Source of the DNA: Arthrobacter sp. V1I7
GTDB taxonomy: Bacteria > Actinomycetota > Actinomycetes > Actinomycetales > Micrococcaceae
DNA: 64,000 nt
Direction: 5' to 3'
Assembly (NCBI RefSeq): GCF_030817015.1
Contig: NZ_JAUSYS010000001.1
Span: 2,480,001 to 2,544,000 of the forward strand
Shown here: in pieces, positions 8,595-18,203 of the stretch
Layout: the number at the start of each line of letters is the position of its first letter
Position numbering within the stretch: position 1 is the stretch's first letter
The notes under the pieces: generated by a model
What the model was told of the DNA's origin: nothing
Databases searched by the model: none
Seen by the model: the letters and a program-made list of their open reading frames with translations, nothing else
Made by a program: the position numbers and the translations under genes

Positions 8595-9666
8595 TGTATT
8601 ACCCACGGAGGTTGGTGACACGGCTGGCGGGTGGTTGACCCTTGAGTGAGGTGTGGCCTCGGTTGTGATTGTAGTGGTGCAACCACGCCGGGAAAGCGGC
8701 AACACGCTCGGCCTCTGATGCGTAGGGCTTCGCGTAGGCCCATTCGTCGAGCATGGTGCGGTTGAACCGCTCAACCTTTCCGTTGGTCTGGGGGCGATAG
8801 GGGCGCGTGCGTTTGTGCTTGATGTCCGCACCGAGAGCCTGGGCGAAGACGCGGGAGCGGTAGCAGGAGCCGTTATCTGTCAAGACCCGGCTCACCGTGA
8901 TCCCGGCGGCGTTGAAGGCAGCGTTTGCCCGTTCCCAGAAGCCGGCGGCGGTTTCTTTCTTCTCGTCAGAGAGGATCTCGGTGTAGGCAAAGCGGGAGTG
9001 GTCATCGACTGCGTTATGCAGGTAAGCGTAGCCGGGCCTGCGGTTGGCGTTTGTGCCGGTCTTGTTCCGGTTCCCCGCGGCCCGGCCGGTCACGCGGTGT
9101 CCGCCGCCGTCGGGAATCCGGCCGAGTTTCTTGATGTCCACGTGGACCATGTCCCCGGGGTTCTGGTGCTCGTAGCGGCGGATCACCCTGCCGGTGGCCC
9201 GGTCCAGCCACGACAGCCTGGCAAGCCGGTACCGGAGAGGACATTGTGCACGGTGGACGGGTGGATACCGAGCAGGTAACCGATCCTCGCCGGCCCCAGC
9301 GGCGGTTGACCCGCAGCGCGATGATTCGTCGTTCCCGCCGGGCAGGAGTGCGGCGCGGGGACCGGGACGGCCGGCTGGAGAGGTCCTCCATGCCGTCTTC
9401 GCCCAGCTCCCGGTAGCGGCTGGCCCAGCGCGCCGCGGTCGGGACGGAGACCTGAAAACGTTCTGCAGCCCGACGTAACGGCCAGCCGTCCTCGACAATG
9501 CACTTTGCCAGCTCGATCCGTCCCCTGCGGGCGAGAAAAGCATTAGGGTGGGACATTGAAGACCTCCGTTTGTGGAATTGGACTCTAGACAAGCCCCACT
9601 CCACTCGGAGGTCTTCTTCATGTCACCACACCACGCCGATCGTCACTAACGTCTGTGGTTAATACA
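8595..9666. mobile_element. IS481-family insertion sequence with target duplication
   Basis: Length 1072 bp. Ends begin TGTATTA on each side and continue as imperfect inverted repeats (ACCCACGGAGGTTGGTGAC against AACCACAGACGTTAGTGAC). CCTAGA is duplicated at 8589-8594 and 9667-9672. The defined ends and duplication show a fairly recent insertion even though the transposase is broken. Confidence 0.85.
8599..9556 (-). pseudogene. IS481-family transposase, two frameshifts
   Basis: The N-terminal helix-turn-helix starts at 9556 (MSHPNAFLARRGRIELAK) and runs to about 9291. Translation then has to shift to read GPARIGYLLGIHPSTVHNVL, and shifts again at about 9220 to enter the integrase core (DMVHVDIKKLG, VLTDNGSCYRS, YRPQTNGKVERFNRT with the DDE residues). 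Both breaks look like single-base losses in G/C-rich runs about 70 bp apart. The element is probably not self-mobile, unless both are sequencing errors. Confidence 0.85.
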
Positions 9667-9672
9667 CCTAGA

Positions 9673-10028
9673 CGCGGGCGCCAAGCCGATCAAGCCACCA
9701 ACATGGATCGCTCTCTCGGGATGGTAGCGGCATTTTGCAATCTCGGGCCTGTGTCCAGCTACGTCTCTGGGTTGTCTTCCCTGTTAGCTGAAGCCGATTG
9801 ACGCTGTGGCGGTCCCTGGAAGCCGGCGCTGTCACAGTAATGCCCCGCGAGGTAAAGGGACCTTTTCCCGGAGGCTGTCGTCCAAGATCAGATGCCTACG
9901 CCCACCACTCGCGCGTCGACTGTCTCCACGAGCTGCCGCGCATCCAATGAAACTTCATAGTTCCTTAGATATTCGTTGTGGGCTCCGGAACCCGCCCCGG
10001 GCAATGAGTCTGCGGTTGAGCTCGTGCC
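9673..10028. other. Intergenic remnant, no gene supported
   Basis: Between the IS481 right duplication and the kinase fragment. I see no start with a ribosome site and no recognisable protein. It may be eroded 5' sequence of the kinase gene, but the frames are closed. Confidence 0.5.
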
Positions 10029-10772
10029 GTGTCGGTCACCGAGGCGCGGCACCCGAGAGCAGGCGGGCGACCGTCGCTGGAGAGAACGTCGACGGCGACC
10101 GCCACCATCGCCCGCGATGGCTCGGCGAACTACGCCTTCGACATCACCTGGGACGTGGAACCCCTGGATCCTGCACGTACTCCCCCGAGGGTCGTTCACA
10201 CCGGTTCGATCGCTAGTTTCCTCTCACCAGGCGCCGGCAACGTTAAAGCAACACTCCAGGAACTCCGCAGCGAGTGCATCATCACCTACGATCCCAACAT
10301 CAGGCCAGCCCTGCTCGGAACCCATGCCGAAGCACTGCACGCTTTCGAGGAACTGGTACACCTCAGCACCGTCGTCAAACTCAGCGATGAGGACGCATAA
10401 TGGCTCTACCCGAAGAAGGCCCTGGAGGAAACCGCAACCCACATCCTTGGGCTGGGAGCGGACCTGGCTGTCATCACCAAGGGCTCATCAGGCTCACTGC
10501 TCGCCACACCCGCCGCCTCCCTCAGCATCCCGGCAGTGAAAACCCCTGTGGTTGACACCATCGGCGCTGGCGACTCCTACATGTCGGCCCTGATCCTGGG
10601 CCTCCTCACCCGCGGAACAGGCGGCCTCGCGCCATCCGTCCTTGACCAGCTCGGACGCACAGCGGCCACTGCAGCCGCGATCACCGTATCCCGGGCCGGC
10701 GCCCGGCCTCCCACTGAAGATGAACTCCGGGCGACGCTTCAGCTTCAGCCCCAGCTGCAATTGCACTCCTGA
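10029..10772 (+). pseudogene. PfkB-family sugar kinase (fructokinase-like), broken
   Basis: The expected N-terminal third (about 80-90 residues) is absent. What remains reads through SLERTSTATATIA, then HTGSIASFLSPGAG, is stopped by TAA at 10398-10400, and continues in the same frame with WLYPKKALEE and the catalytic motif DTIGAGDSYMSAL (Asp base in GAGD). The stop looks like one base change from a Glu codon. Fructokinases of this family phosphorylate fructose with ATP, which fits the GH32 enzyme and LacI regulator next door; this copy cannot work. Confidence 0.8.
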
Positions 10773-10839
10773 CACGACCCTCCAGGCGACTGCGCTGAAC
10801 GTCGGCAATGCGGCGACTTCACGCCCGGATAAGAAACCC

Positions 10840-10898
10840 TTGACAGCGATATAGTAACGCGCGTAACCTCGATCACATACCCGAGTAACGCGCGTTAC
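10840..10898 (+). promoter_or_regulatory. lacI promoter with two LacI-type operators
   Basis: TTGACA at 10840-10845 and TAACCT at 10864-10869, spacing 18. A near-palindrome GTAACGCGCGTAAC (10854-10867) overlaps the -10 box and a perfect one, GTAACGCGCGTTAC, lies at 10885-10898. The central CG and position suggest autoregulation by the LacI protein and control of the transporter cluster. Confidence 0.75.
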
Positions 10899-10935
10899 CT
10901 AATGGCACCATCACCGACCACCACCGGAGCATTCA

Positions 10936-12006
10936 ATGGCGAAGACCACCACCCCGAACCACTCCGGGGCTGCACGGCAGCGGGGTGTGACCATGAATGA
11001 TGTTGCCAAGCACGCCGGCGTTTCCCGGACCGCGGTCTCGTTCGTGCTGAGCAACCGCGAAAATGCCAGCATCTCCGAGGAGACCCGCATTCGGATCAAC
11101 GAAGCTGTCCAGGCCCTGGGCTACCGCCCGAACGCCGGAGCGCGTGCACTGGCATCCCAGCGCAGTGATTGGTACGGCATTGTCACCGAGATCGTGACGG
11201 CACCTTTCGCCGTCGACATCATCAAGGGTGCTCAAGACCAAGCCTGGCTCGACCGCAAGTTCCTGCTCATCGCACCCTCCGACCAGGCCGATGCCGTAGG
11301 ACCCAACCAGGGCATGGAAGACGCCGCAACCGAAAAGCTGCTGGAGCAGCGCGTGGAAGGACTTCTCTACGCAGCCACGTTCCACCGTGGCGTGCACGTG
11401 CCGGAAAGCACCAAGGAAGTACCCACCGTCCTGATCAACTGCTTCGACGCCGACGGGAAGCTGCCCTCGATTGTCCCGGACGAACGTGCCGGGGGCCGCC
11501 TCGCCGTCGAACGTTTGCTCCGGGCCGGCCACCGCAGGATCGGAGTCATCAACCTGGACCCGGCTATTCCCGCAGCAATCGGGCGTTTGGAGGGTGCACG
11601 CGAAGCACTTGCCGAAGCCGGTTTCGAGCTGGACCCGGAGCTCGTGGTGCCCGGATTTGCCACGGCGGACGGCGGGTATGAGGCCGCGTGCCACATCCTG
11701 GACCGCTACCCACAGGAGGACAGGCCAACCGCGCTGTTCTGCCTCAACGACCGCATGGCGATGGGCGCTTACGACGCCATCAAGGAACGGGGACTGACCA
11801 TCCCCGCAGACATCGCCGTGATCGGCTTCGACAACCAGGAACTCATTGCAGCCTACCTCAGGCCAAAGCTGACCACGGTTGCGTTGCCATTCGAAAAAAT
11901 GGGCGCTCTGGGAGTCCAGACGCTCGCCGCTCTGACAGCAGGACAGCCGATCACTGCCGACCAGCAATTGGTCGACTGTCCGCTGCTAGAACGCTCTTCG
12001 GTCTGA
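10936..12006 (+). CDS. LacI-family transcriptional regulator
   Basis: A 356-residue sugar-responsive repressor. The LacI helix-turn-helix is at residues 16-40 (TMNDVAKHAGVSRTAVSFVL), followed by the hinge GYRPNAGARALASQRS and a periplasmic-binding-protein-like effector domain. The ATG at 10936 gives a short basic tail before the helix-turn-helix. Two palindromes lie just upstream. It precedes the ABC transporter and GH32 genes, so the effector is probably fructose or a short fructan; this is inference from context. Confidence 0.93.
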   Translation: MAKTTTPNHSGAARQRGVTMNDVAKHAGVSRTAVSFVLSNRENASISEETRIRINEAVQALGYRPNAGARALASQRSDWYGIVTEIVTAPFAVDIIKGAQDQAWLDRKFLLIAPSDQADAVGPNQGMEDAATEKLLEQRVEGLLYAATFHRGVHVPESTKEVPTVLINCFDADGKLPSIVPDERAGGRLAVERLLRAGHRRIGVINLDPAIPAAIGRLEGAREALAEAGFELDPELVVPGFATADGGYEAACHILDRYPQEDRPTALFCLNDRMAMGAYDAIKERGLTIPADIAVIGFDNQELIAAYLRPKLTTVALPFEKMGALGVQTLAALTAGQPITADQQLVDCPLLERSSV

Positions 12007-12084
12007 CCGCGAAATCAATTTCGAAGAGCTAACCCTTACCCACCCCTTCACCTTGCTGATGAAGATAGGAAAGAGATAACCATC

Positions 12085-13764
12085 ATGACACAACCCCGAT
12101 ACCTGAGGTCTGCCCGCATCACCGCGGCCGGGCTGGCGGTAGGCGCACTGCTGCTGACCGGCTGTGCAGCCACCGTCAACAAGTCAGGCACAAGCTCCTC
12201 GACTTCGGACAACACGAACGCCATGCTCACCATCCCACGGGAAGACATGAGCACCTTCGACCGCAACTTCAATCCCTTTGCGCCCGCGGTGAATCCCATG
12301 GTCAACCAGGCGATCTACGAACCCCTGTTGGTCTTCAACCCGGCCAAGGGAGACACGACGCCGTGGCTCGCCACCGAATGGAAGACTGCTGCTGACGGCA
12401 AATCCATCACCTTCACCCTGCGCGACGGTGTGAAGTGGTCCGATGGCAAGCCACTCGTGGCCGACGACGTCGCCTACACGTTCGAGCTGCAGAAGAAGCT
12501 CAAGGGCGGCTACGAGTACCTCGTCGGCGCCACCGCCGAGGGAACCAACAAGGTGACCTTCACCTTCAACAAACCTTGGTCTCCGGCGCTCTACGAAGTG
12601 GGCCAGCTACCCATTCTGCCCAAGCACATCTGGTCTGCGATCGCCGACCCGGCGAAGGACGCCAACGCCACGCCCGTGGGAACAGGACCTTACACAGAGG
12701 TCGATTCCTTCCAGGCTCAGTCCTACGCACTCAAGAAAAACCCCAACTACTGGCAGCCGGAAAAACAGAAGATTGCTGGCATCAAGATGCTTGCAATGTC
12801 CGGCAACGACGCAGCCAATCTGGCCAGCGTCAACGGGGATGTCGACTGGTCCACCCAGTTCATCCCAAACATCGAGAAGACCTTCATCTCCAAAGATAAG
12901 GAGCACCGCCACTACTGGTTCCCGCCCACGGGTGCCATGATCAATTGGCAGCTCAACACCACCAAGGCTCCGTTTAACGACCCAAAGGTGCGCAAGGCGC
13001 TCAGCATGGCCGTGGACCGCGACCAAGTGACCAAGATCGGGATGAGCGGCTACGCCCAGCCCGCCGACTGCACCGGCCTTTCCGGCAACTACGAGAAGTG
13101 GAAGAACCCGGCCGTCAAGGACAACTGCAGCTGGACCAAGCTCAACGTGGACGAAGCCAACAAAGTCTTGAACGAAGCCGGCTACCCCAAGGGGGCCGAC
13201 GGCAAGCGCACCTTGAAGGATGGAACGCCTTTCGAGTTCAAGATCTCCGTGGGCGCCAGCTCCTCCGACTGGCTGTCCGTAGCCAACGTGATCTCACAGA
13301 ACCTCCAAGCAGTGGGAGTCACGGCCAAGGTGGACTCTCCGGACTGGGCCTCCGTGGTGGCCGGATACGAAAAGGGCACGTTTGACTCCGGCATTGTCTG
13401 GAGCGCCAACGATCCCAGCCCGTTCAAGTACTTCAACAATGCCATGGGCAGCACCACAGTGAAGCCGGTCGGCACCAAGACGTTCGACAACTACCACCGC
13501 TTTGGTGACCCCAAAGCCGATGCGCTCCTGCAGGATTTCGTTGCCGCCGGCGATGAAGCCAAGCAGAAGGACGTCGCGTACAAGCTCCAGGAAGAATACA
13601 ACGACGCCGCCCCGCTGGTGCCGCTGTTCTCAGGACCTGAATGGGGCAACTACACCGACGTCCACTTCACGGGATGGCCGTCGCAGGACAACCCTTATGC
13701 CACACTTTCCGATCGTTCTCCTACCACGGTGCTGATTCTCACCACTTTGGAACCGCGCAAGTAA
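12085..13764 (+). CDS. ABC transporter solute-binding lipoprotein, family 5
   Basis: A 559-residue extracytoplasmic binding protein of the oligopeptide (Opp/Dpp) class. A signal peptide ends in the lipobox LLTGC with the acylated Cys at residue 27. The SBP_bac_5 region starts near residue 70 with ATEWKTAADGKSITFTL and the DGVKWSDGKPLVADDV block. It heads a complete transporter operon. Although the class is best known for peptides, some members bind oligosaccharides, and the flanking LacI, kinase remnant and GH32 enzyme suggest a carbohydrate here. The ATG follows AGGAAAGAG. Confidence 0.92.
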   Translation: MTQPRYLRSARITAAGLAVGALLLTGCAATVNKSGTSSSTSDNTNAMLTIPREDMSTFDRNFNPFAPAVNPMVNQAIYEPLLVFNPAKGDTTPWLATEWKTAADGKSITFTLRDGVKWSDGKPLVADDVAYTFELQKKLKGGYEYLVGATAEGTNKVTFTFNKPWSPALYEVGQLPILPKHIWSAIADPAKDANATPVGTGPYTEVDSFQAQSYALKKNPNYWQPEKQKIAGIKMLAMSGNDAANLASVNGDVDWSTQFIPNIEKTFISKDKEHRHYWFPPTGAMINWQLNTTKAPFNDPKVRKALSMAVDRDQVTKIGMSGYAQPADCTGLSGNYEKWKNPAVKDNCSWTKLNVDEANKVLNEAGYPKGADGKRTLKDGTPFEFKISVGASSSDWLSVANVISQNLQAVGVTAKVDSPDWASVVAGYEKGTFDSGIVWSANDPSPFKYFNNAMGSTTVKPVGTKTFDNYHRFGDPKADALLQDFVAAGDEAKQKDVAYKLQEEYNDAAPLVPLFSGPEWGNYTDVHFTGWPSQDNPYATLSDRSPTTVLILTTLEPRK

Positions 13765-13874
13765 CAGCTGGGCCGGGCCCCGCAGGCCCAGCAGCCCGGC
13801 ATGCCCGGCGCCGCATCACCGCGCCGGGCATGCCGCCCCCTCCCCATTACCGCAATACCTGAATGGAGGAAACC

Positions 13875-14852
13875 GTGCGCTTTATCCTGCGCCGACTGGG
13901 TTTCTACCTGATCGCCTTCTGGGCGTCCATCACCTTGAACTTCCTGCTCCCGCGCTTCATGCCCGGTGACCCCGTCTCGCGCATGTTTGCCCGTACCCAG
14001 GGCAAGATGCAGCCTGAACAGATCGACGCACTCCGTAAGCTGCTCGGTGTGGACGACCGTCCCATCTGGGAGCAGTACATCGACTATCTGCACAACATTG
14101 TCACGGGCAACATGGGCATTTCGATTTCCCGCTTCCCCGCCCCCGTCACCGAGGTCATCGCCGCCCAGATCGGCTGGACCCTCCTGCTCGGCGGCACCGC
14201 ACTGGTGATTGCCGCCGTCGTAGGTAACTTGCTGGGCATCCTGGCCGCCTGGCGGCGCGGCGGCGCTATCGACTCCGCGCTTCCGCCGCTGCTCGTGTTC
14301 ATCGGCTCGTTCCCGTACTTCTGGCTCGCAATGGGTGCCCTGTACCTGTTCGGCGTCGTGCTTGGCTGGTTCCCCATCCGCCACGCGTTCACTGACGGTG
14401 TAGAACCCGGCTTCACCTGGGAGTTCCTTTCCGACGTCGGCGCCCACTTGGTGCTTCCGGCGCTGACAATCGTGCTGGTGTCGATCGGCGGGTGGATGCT
14501 TGGCATGCGCAACACGATGATCGCAACCAACTCCGAGGACTACATCACCATGGCCGAGGCCAAGGGACTACGTCCGGGACGCATCATGTTCCGCTACGCC
14601 GCACGCAACGCCATGCTCCCCTCGGTGACCAGTTTCGGCATGAGCCTAGGCTTCGTGGTGGGCGGTGCCATGCTGACCGAGGTGGTGTTCGCATATCCCG
14701 GCGTCGGCTACCAGCTCCTCAACGCCGTCCAAGGCCTCGACTACCCGCTTATGCAGGGCCTGTTCCTGACCATCACCGCCGCCGTGCTGCTGGCCAACTT
14801 CCTGGTGGACATCCTCTACGTCCGCCTCGACCCGCGCGTGCGCAGCAACTGA
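13875..14852 (+). CDS. ABC transporter permease, DppB/OppB type
   Basis: A 325-residue inner-membrane permease. The start sequence MRFILRRLGFYLIAFWASI is the normal DppB beginning; GTG at 13875 sits 4 bases after GGAGGA, so I prefer it to the ATG at 13863, which overlaps the ribosome site. About six membrane helices are seen, with the EAA-loop region AEAKGLRPGRIMFRYAARNA contacting the ATPase. It pairs with the next gene and follows the binding protein. Confidence 0.92.
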   Translation: MRFILRRLGFYLIAFWASITLNFLLPRFMPGDPVSRMFARTQGKMQPEQIDALRKLLGVDDRPIWEQYIDYLHNIVTGNMGISISRFPAPVTEVIAAQIGWTLLLGGTALVIAAVVGNLLGILAAWRRGGAIDSALPPLLVFIGSFPYFWLAMGALYLFGVVLGWFPIRHAFTDGVEPGFTWEFLSDVGAHLVLPALTIVLVSIGGWMLGMRNTMIATNSEDYITMAEAKGLRPGRIMFRYAARNAMLPSVTSFGMSLGFVVGGAMLTEVVFAYPGVGYQLLNAVQGLDYPLMQGLFLTITAAVLLANFLVDILYVRLDPRVRSN

Positions 14853-14862
14853 GGGACCCATC

Positions 14863-15798
14863 ATGACAACCGCAATTCTGAAGCAGCCCAGTGAGCCCAC
14901 AGAGCCCACAGCTGCCCGCAAGCCCAACCGCAGTTTCGTCCACGGACTTATCACCAACAAGAAGGCCCTAGGGGGCATGATCGTGATGCTCGTGTTCATC
15001 GCGCTTGCGTTGCTGGCCCCCGTGCTGTTCCCCGGCGACCCGTCCAGGATCACCGCGATGGCCTCGCTGGAACCGTCTCCCGAGCACTGGCTCGGCACCA
15101 CGGCTAAAGGTCAGGACGTGCTTGCCCTGACTGTCCACGGCTCCCGCAGTTCCCTGTTCGTCGGGTTGACTGTGGGCTTCGCATCCACCTTCATCGGCAT
15201 TTTGGTGGGCCTGGCCTCGGCGTACTTTGGCAAGTTCATTGACGAAGCACTGTCCCTGGTGACCAACGTCTTCCTGCTCCTGCCCGGACTGCCGCTCCTT
15301 GTCATCCTGGCCGCGTTCCTGCCGCCGGGTTTGGGAACCGTAATCCTGGTCCTCGTGGTCACCGGCTGGGCTGGGTCGGCACGTGTATTGCGCTCTCAGG
15401 CGTTGTCCATCCGCTCAAAGGACTTTGTGGCGGCGGCCGTGGTGTCCGGCGAACGGGCGGGCCGGATCATGTTCCGCGAGATCCTGCCGAACATGGCCTC
15501 GATCGTCATGGGTACCCTGCTGGCCTGCGTCATCTACGGCATCGGCGCCCAGGCCGGCCTGGAATTCCTTGGACTGGGCGACGTCAGCACCGTTTCCTGG
15601 GGCAACAACCTCTTCTGGGCCGGCAATGAGGGCGCCCTGCTCACCGGAAGCTGGTGGGTGTTCGTCCCCTCGGGTGTCTGCATCGCACTGGTCGCGTTCG
15701 CCCTGGCGCTCATCAACTACGCCGTGGACGAGGTTACTAACCCGCGGCTGCGGAAGATCAAAACCCCAAAAATTACCGAAAGGAGCGCCGCAAAGTGA
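14863..15798 (+). CDS. ABC transporter permease, DppC/OppC type
   Basis: A 311-residue permease. After a cytoplasmic N-terminal tail the first helix follows NKKALGGMIVMLVFIALALL; the block WLGTTAKGQDVLALTVHGSR is the DppC N-terminal domain signature, and AAVVSGERAGRIMFREILPN is the ATPase-contact loop. It starts 10 bp after the previous gene and its stop overlaps the next start by 4 bp (GTGA), so the operon is translationally coupled. Confidence 0.92.
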   Translation: MTTAILKQPSEPTEPTAARKPNRSFVHGLITNKKALGGMIVMLVFIALALLAPVLFPGDPSRITAMASLEPSPEHWLGTTAKGQDVLALTVHGSRSSLFVGLTVGFASTFIGILVGLASAYFGKFIDEALSLVTNVFLLLPGLPLLVILAAFLPPGLGTVILVLVVTGWAGSARVLRSQALSIRSKDFVAAAVVSGERAGRIMFREILPNMASIVMGTLLACVIYGIGAQAGLEFLGLGDVSTVSWGNNLFWAGNEGALLTGSWWVFVPSGVCIALVAFALALINYAVDEVTNPRLRKIKTPKITERSAAK

Positions 15799-16748
15799 CT
15801 GTCTCCCAAGTCTCCTTCGGCTCCCACGAGCCCGTTCTCGACGTCAGGAACCTCACCGTAAAGTACGTCGGCGACACCCGCTCCACTACCGCCGTCGACA
15901 ACGTTTCCTTCAGCATCGGCACCGGCGAGGTGTTCGGGCTGGCGGGCGAGTCCGGCTGCGGGAAGTCGACCATCGCCAACTCGATCATGCGGCTGCTCAA
16001 GGATCCCGCGAAGATCGCCGCCGGCAGCATCTCCTTTGGCGGCAAGGACGTCCTGGCCATGAGCCCGGAGGAATTGCGGCGTTTCCGCTGGCAGGACGTG
16101 GCCATGGTGTTCCAGTCGGCCATGAACTCGCTTAATCCGGTGCTGACTATCGGGGAGCAGATTGCGGACATCTTCACCACCCACGCCGGCTACTCGCGCC
16201 AGGAATCCCTTCGACGCGCAGGCCAGCTGCTGGAACTTGTGAGAATTGACCCCGCTCGCCTCAAGTCGTACCCGCACCAGCTTTCGGGCGGCATGCGCCA
16301 GCGTGCGGTGATCGCGATGGCCGTTGCGCTCAAGCCGTCGCTGCTGATCCTGGACGAACCCACCACGGCCCTGGACGTCGTAGTGCAGCAGGAAATCATG
16401 GCCCAAATCAAGGAACTCCAGCGCGAACTGGGCTTTTCCGTCCTCTTCATCACCCACGACATGTCCCTCATGGTGGAACTCTCGCATCGTATGGCCGTGA
16501 TGTACGGAGGCCGGATCGTGGAGACCGCGAAAGCCCATGACGTCTACACCAACCCCCGCCACCCCTACACTCAGGCCCTGATGGGTGCATTCCCGCCGCT
16601 CACCGGTCCGAGGGTTCCGCTGACCGGACTGCCCGACGGCGTGAAGTTCCGGAACATCCCGGACCTCACCGAAGCAGCACCCGGCCATTTCGTGGCATCT
16701 GTCAGTGCCGACGCTGAAGCAGCCGTCCTGGAAGGAGCCGCACGATGA
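15795..16748 (+). CDS. ABC transporter ATPase, DppD/OppD type
   Basis: A 317-residue ATPase. Walker A GESGCGKST is at residues 51-59, the ABC signature reads LSGGMRQR, Walker B is LLILDEPTTALD, and an H-loop follows in LFITHDMS. The C-terminal oligopeptide-transporter extension begins HPYTQALMGAFPPL. GTG start overlaps the permease stop. The D-loop and signature are intact, so it should hydrolyse ATP as a heterodimer with the next protein. Confidence 0.93.
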   Translation: MTVSQVSFGSHEPVLDVRNLTVKYVGDTRSTTAVDNVSFSIGTGEVFGLAGESGCGKSTIANSIMRLLKDPAKIAAGSISFGGKDVLAMSPEELRRFRWQDVAMVFQSAMNSLNPVLTIGEQIADIFTTHAGYSRQESLRRAGQLLELVRIDPARLKSYPHQLSGGMRQRAVIAMAVALKPSLLILDEPTTALDVVVQQEIMAQIKELQRELGFSVLFITHDMSLMVELSHRMAVMYGGRIVETAKAHDVYTNPRHPYTQALMGAFPPLTGPRVPLTGLPDGVKFRNIPDLTEAAPGHFVASVSADAEAAVLEGAAR

Positions 16749-17830
16749 GCCACGCTGTACTGTCTTCCTCACGTCCAGACGTTTCCACCCAAACCCCTGC
16801 CCTCGAGGTCCGCGGACTAGGTAAGTCATTCCCCATTGGCGGTCTGTTCTCCCGTCAGTCGGTCCGGGCTCTGCACGGCGTCGACCTGACCATCGGCCGC
16901 GGCGAAATCGTGGCCCTCGTGGGAGAGTCTGGGTCGGGTAAGAGCACCCTGGCCCGCTGCGTTGCCCGGCTCGAGAAGCCGAGCTCCGGCGCGATCCTGC
17001 TCGACGGCGTCGACGTCCTCAAGCGCGACCGTGTCCAGGCATCGCGAGCCTTCCGCTCGCAACTGCAGATGGTCTTCCAGGATCCCTTCGGCTCGCTGAA
17101 TCCTGCCCACAGAGTGGAGCACTTCCTGCGGAGGTCGCTGGCGATCCACCGGAAGGGCGGCAGCTCCGAGACAGCGACGCAGCAGCGACTCGAGGAGCTC
17201 ATGACCACCGTGGGCCTGCAGGCCGACATGCTGAACTCCTACCCGCACGAGCTCTCCGGCGGGCAGCGCCAACGAGTCGCGGTTGCCCGGGCCCTTGCCG
17301 TGGAACCACGGGTCATCCTCGCCGACGAACCCACCTCCATGCTGGATGTTTCGGTCCGGATCGGCGTCCTGAACCTGATGCGAAAGCTCCGCGATGAGCA
17401 GGGAATCTCCATGCTCTACATCACCCACGACCTCGCCTCGGCCCGATACCTGGCGGACCGGACGGCGGTCATGTTCGCGGGAGAGCTCGTTGAAGAGGGC
17501 GAGTCCTTGGATCTCCTGGCCAACCCAGCCCACCCGTACACGCAGCTGCTGGTCTCGGCCGTCCCGGATCCGGCCCGGGCAGGCTCTTACGATCCCGTCC
17601 GCCGTGCCGAGCTGCGGCAGGCTGTGATGGCGTCGACCAGCTGCGCTTTCGACGGCGACCCAAACCAGACCTGCTCGGCCGAGGAACCCGTTCGCCACCG
17701 CGTGGGCGACCCCGAAAACCGCCACTGGGTGCGCTGCCACCTCTACCGCCCACGTGCTGGTGCCGGCGGCCATGCACTGGCGGCTGAACCCACGCTGGCA
17801 ACTGAACCCACAGCCAAGCAAACCCCATGA
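16745..17830 (+). CDS. ABC transporter ATPase, DppF/OppF type
   Basis: A 361-residue ATPase with Walker A GESGSGKST at residues 60-68, signature LSGGQRQRVAVARAL, and Walker B VILADEPTSMLD. The C-terminal region has the Cys-containing stretch TSCAFDGDPNQTC seen in OppF/DppF proteins that may bind a metal cluster. The ATG overlaps the previous stop by 4 bp. A short alanine/proline/threonine-rich tail (PTLATEPTAKQTP) is unusual but harmless. Confidence 0.92.
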   Translation: MSHAVLSSSRPDVSTQTPALEVRGLGKSFPIGGLFSRQSVRALHGVDLTIGRGEIVALVGESGSGKSTLARCVARLEKPSSGAILLDGVDVLKRDRVQASRAFRSQLQMVFQDPFGSLNPAHRVEHFLRRSLAIHRKGGSSETATQQRLEELMTTVGLQADMLNSYPHELSGGQRQRVAVARALAVEPRVILADEPTSMLDVSVRIGVLNLMRKLRDEQGISMLYITHDLASARYLADRTAVMFAGELVEEGESLDLLANPAHPYTQLLVSAVPDPARAGSYDPVRRAELRQAVMASTSCAFDGDPNQTCSAEEPVRHRVGDPENRHWVRCHLYRPRAGAGGHALAAEPTLATEPTAKQTP

Positions 17831-17837
17831 CAGAACA

Positions 17838-17970
17838 GACCCACCCGCTCGCTACCGCTTCTACTTGGTTTCCGCTGCCGGTTGGCTCCAAGGTCACTAC
17901 GGCGTAAGCCAGTGGAACGGCGCCTATCACCTCTTGTACCAGTACAACCCGGAGGGCACCTTCGCCCACC
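17838..17970 (+). pseudogene. GH32 N-terminal fragment
   Basis: Immediately after the ATPase stop, one frame reads RYRFYLVSAAGWLQGHYGVS, then WNGAYHLLYQYNPEG, matching the start of a GH32 enzyme (normally AGWLNDPNGLS), but with the catalytic WLNDPNG changed to WLQGHYG and no continuation. A second, intact GH32 gene follows at 18204. This looks like an eroded tandem copy. Confidence 0.7.
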
Positions 17971-18203
17971 GGAGCGAGTCGATCAGGAATGGGACGGCTA
18001 CGTGTCCCAGCCCGAGAAGGTCGGCGTCGACATTGTCGAGGACTACCAGCGGCCCACGACAACGACAAAAAGTGCCCCCTAACTCTCCTCAGCGGTGAGT
18101 CGGCGTCTCAGCCATCCGCCCACCAGCTCCACTCATCCACCTGCCGGCATTCCTACGGGACCTGCAGAGACCACTCCTGCCCAAGAAATGAGACCTCACC
18201 TTC

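Noticed and set aside
8205..8831. A 208-residue minus-strand protein
   Set aside because: Its first two thirds are a shadow of the IS481 end; only the last 60 codons resemble a regulator tail.
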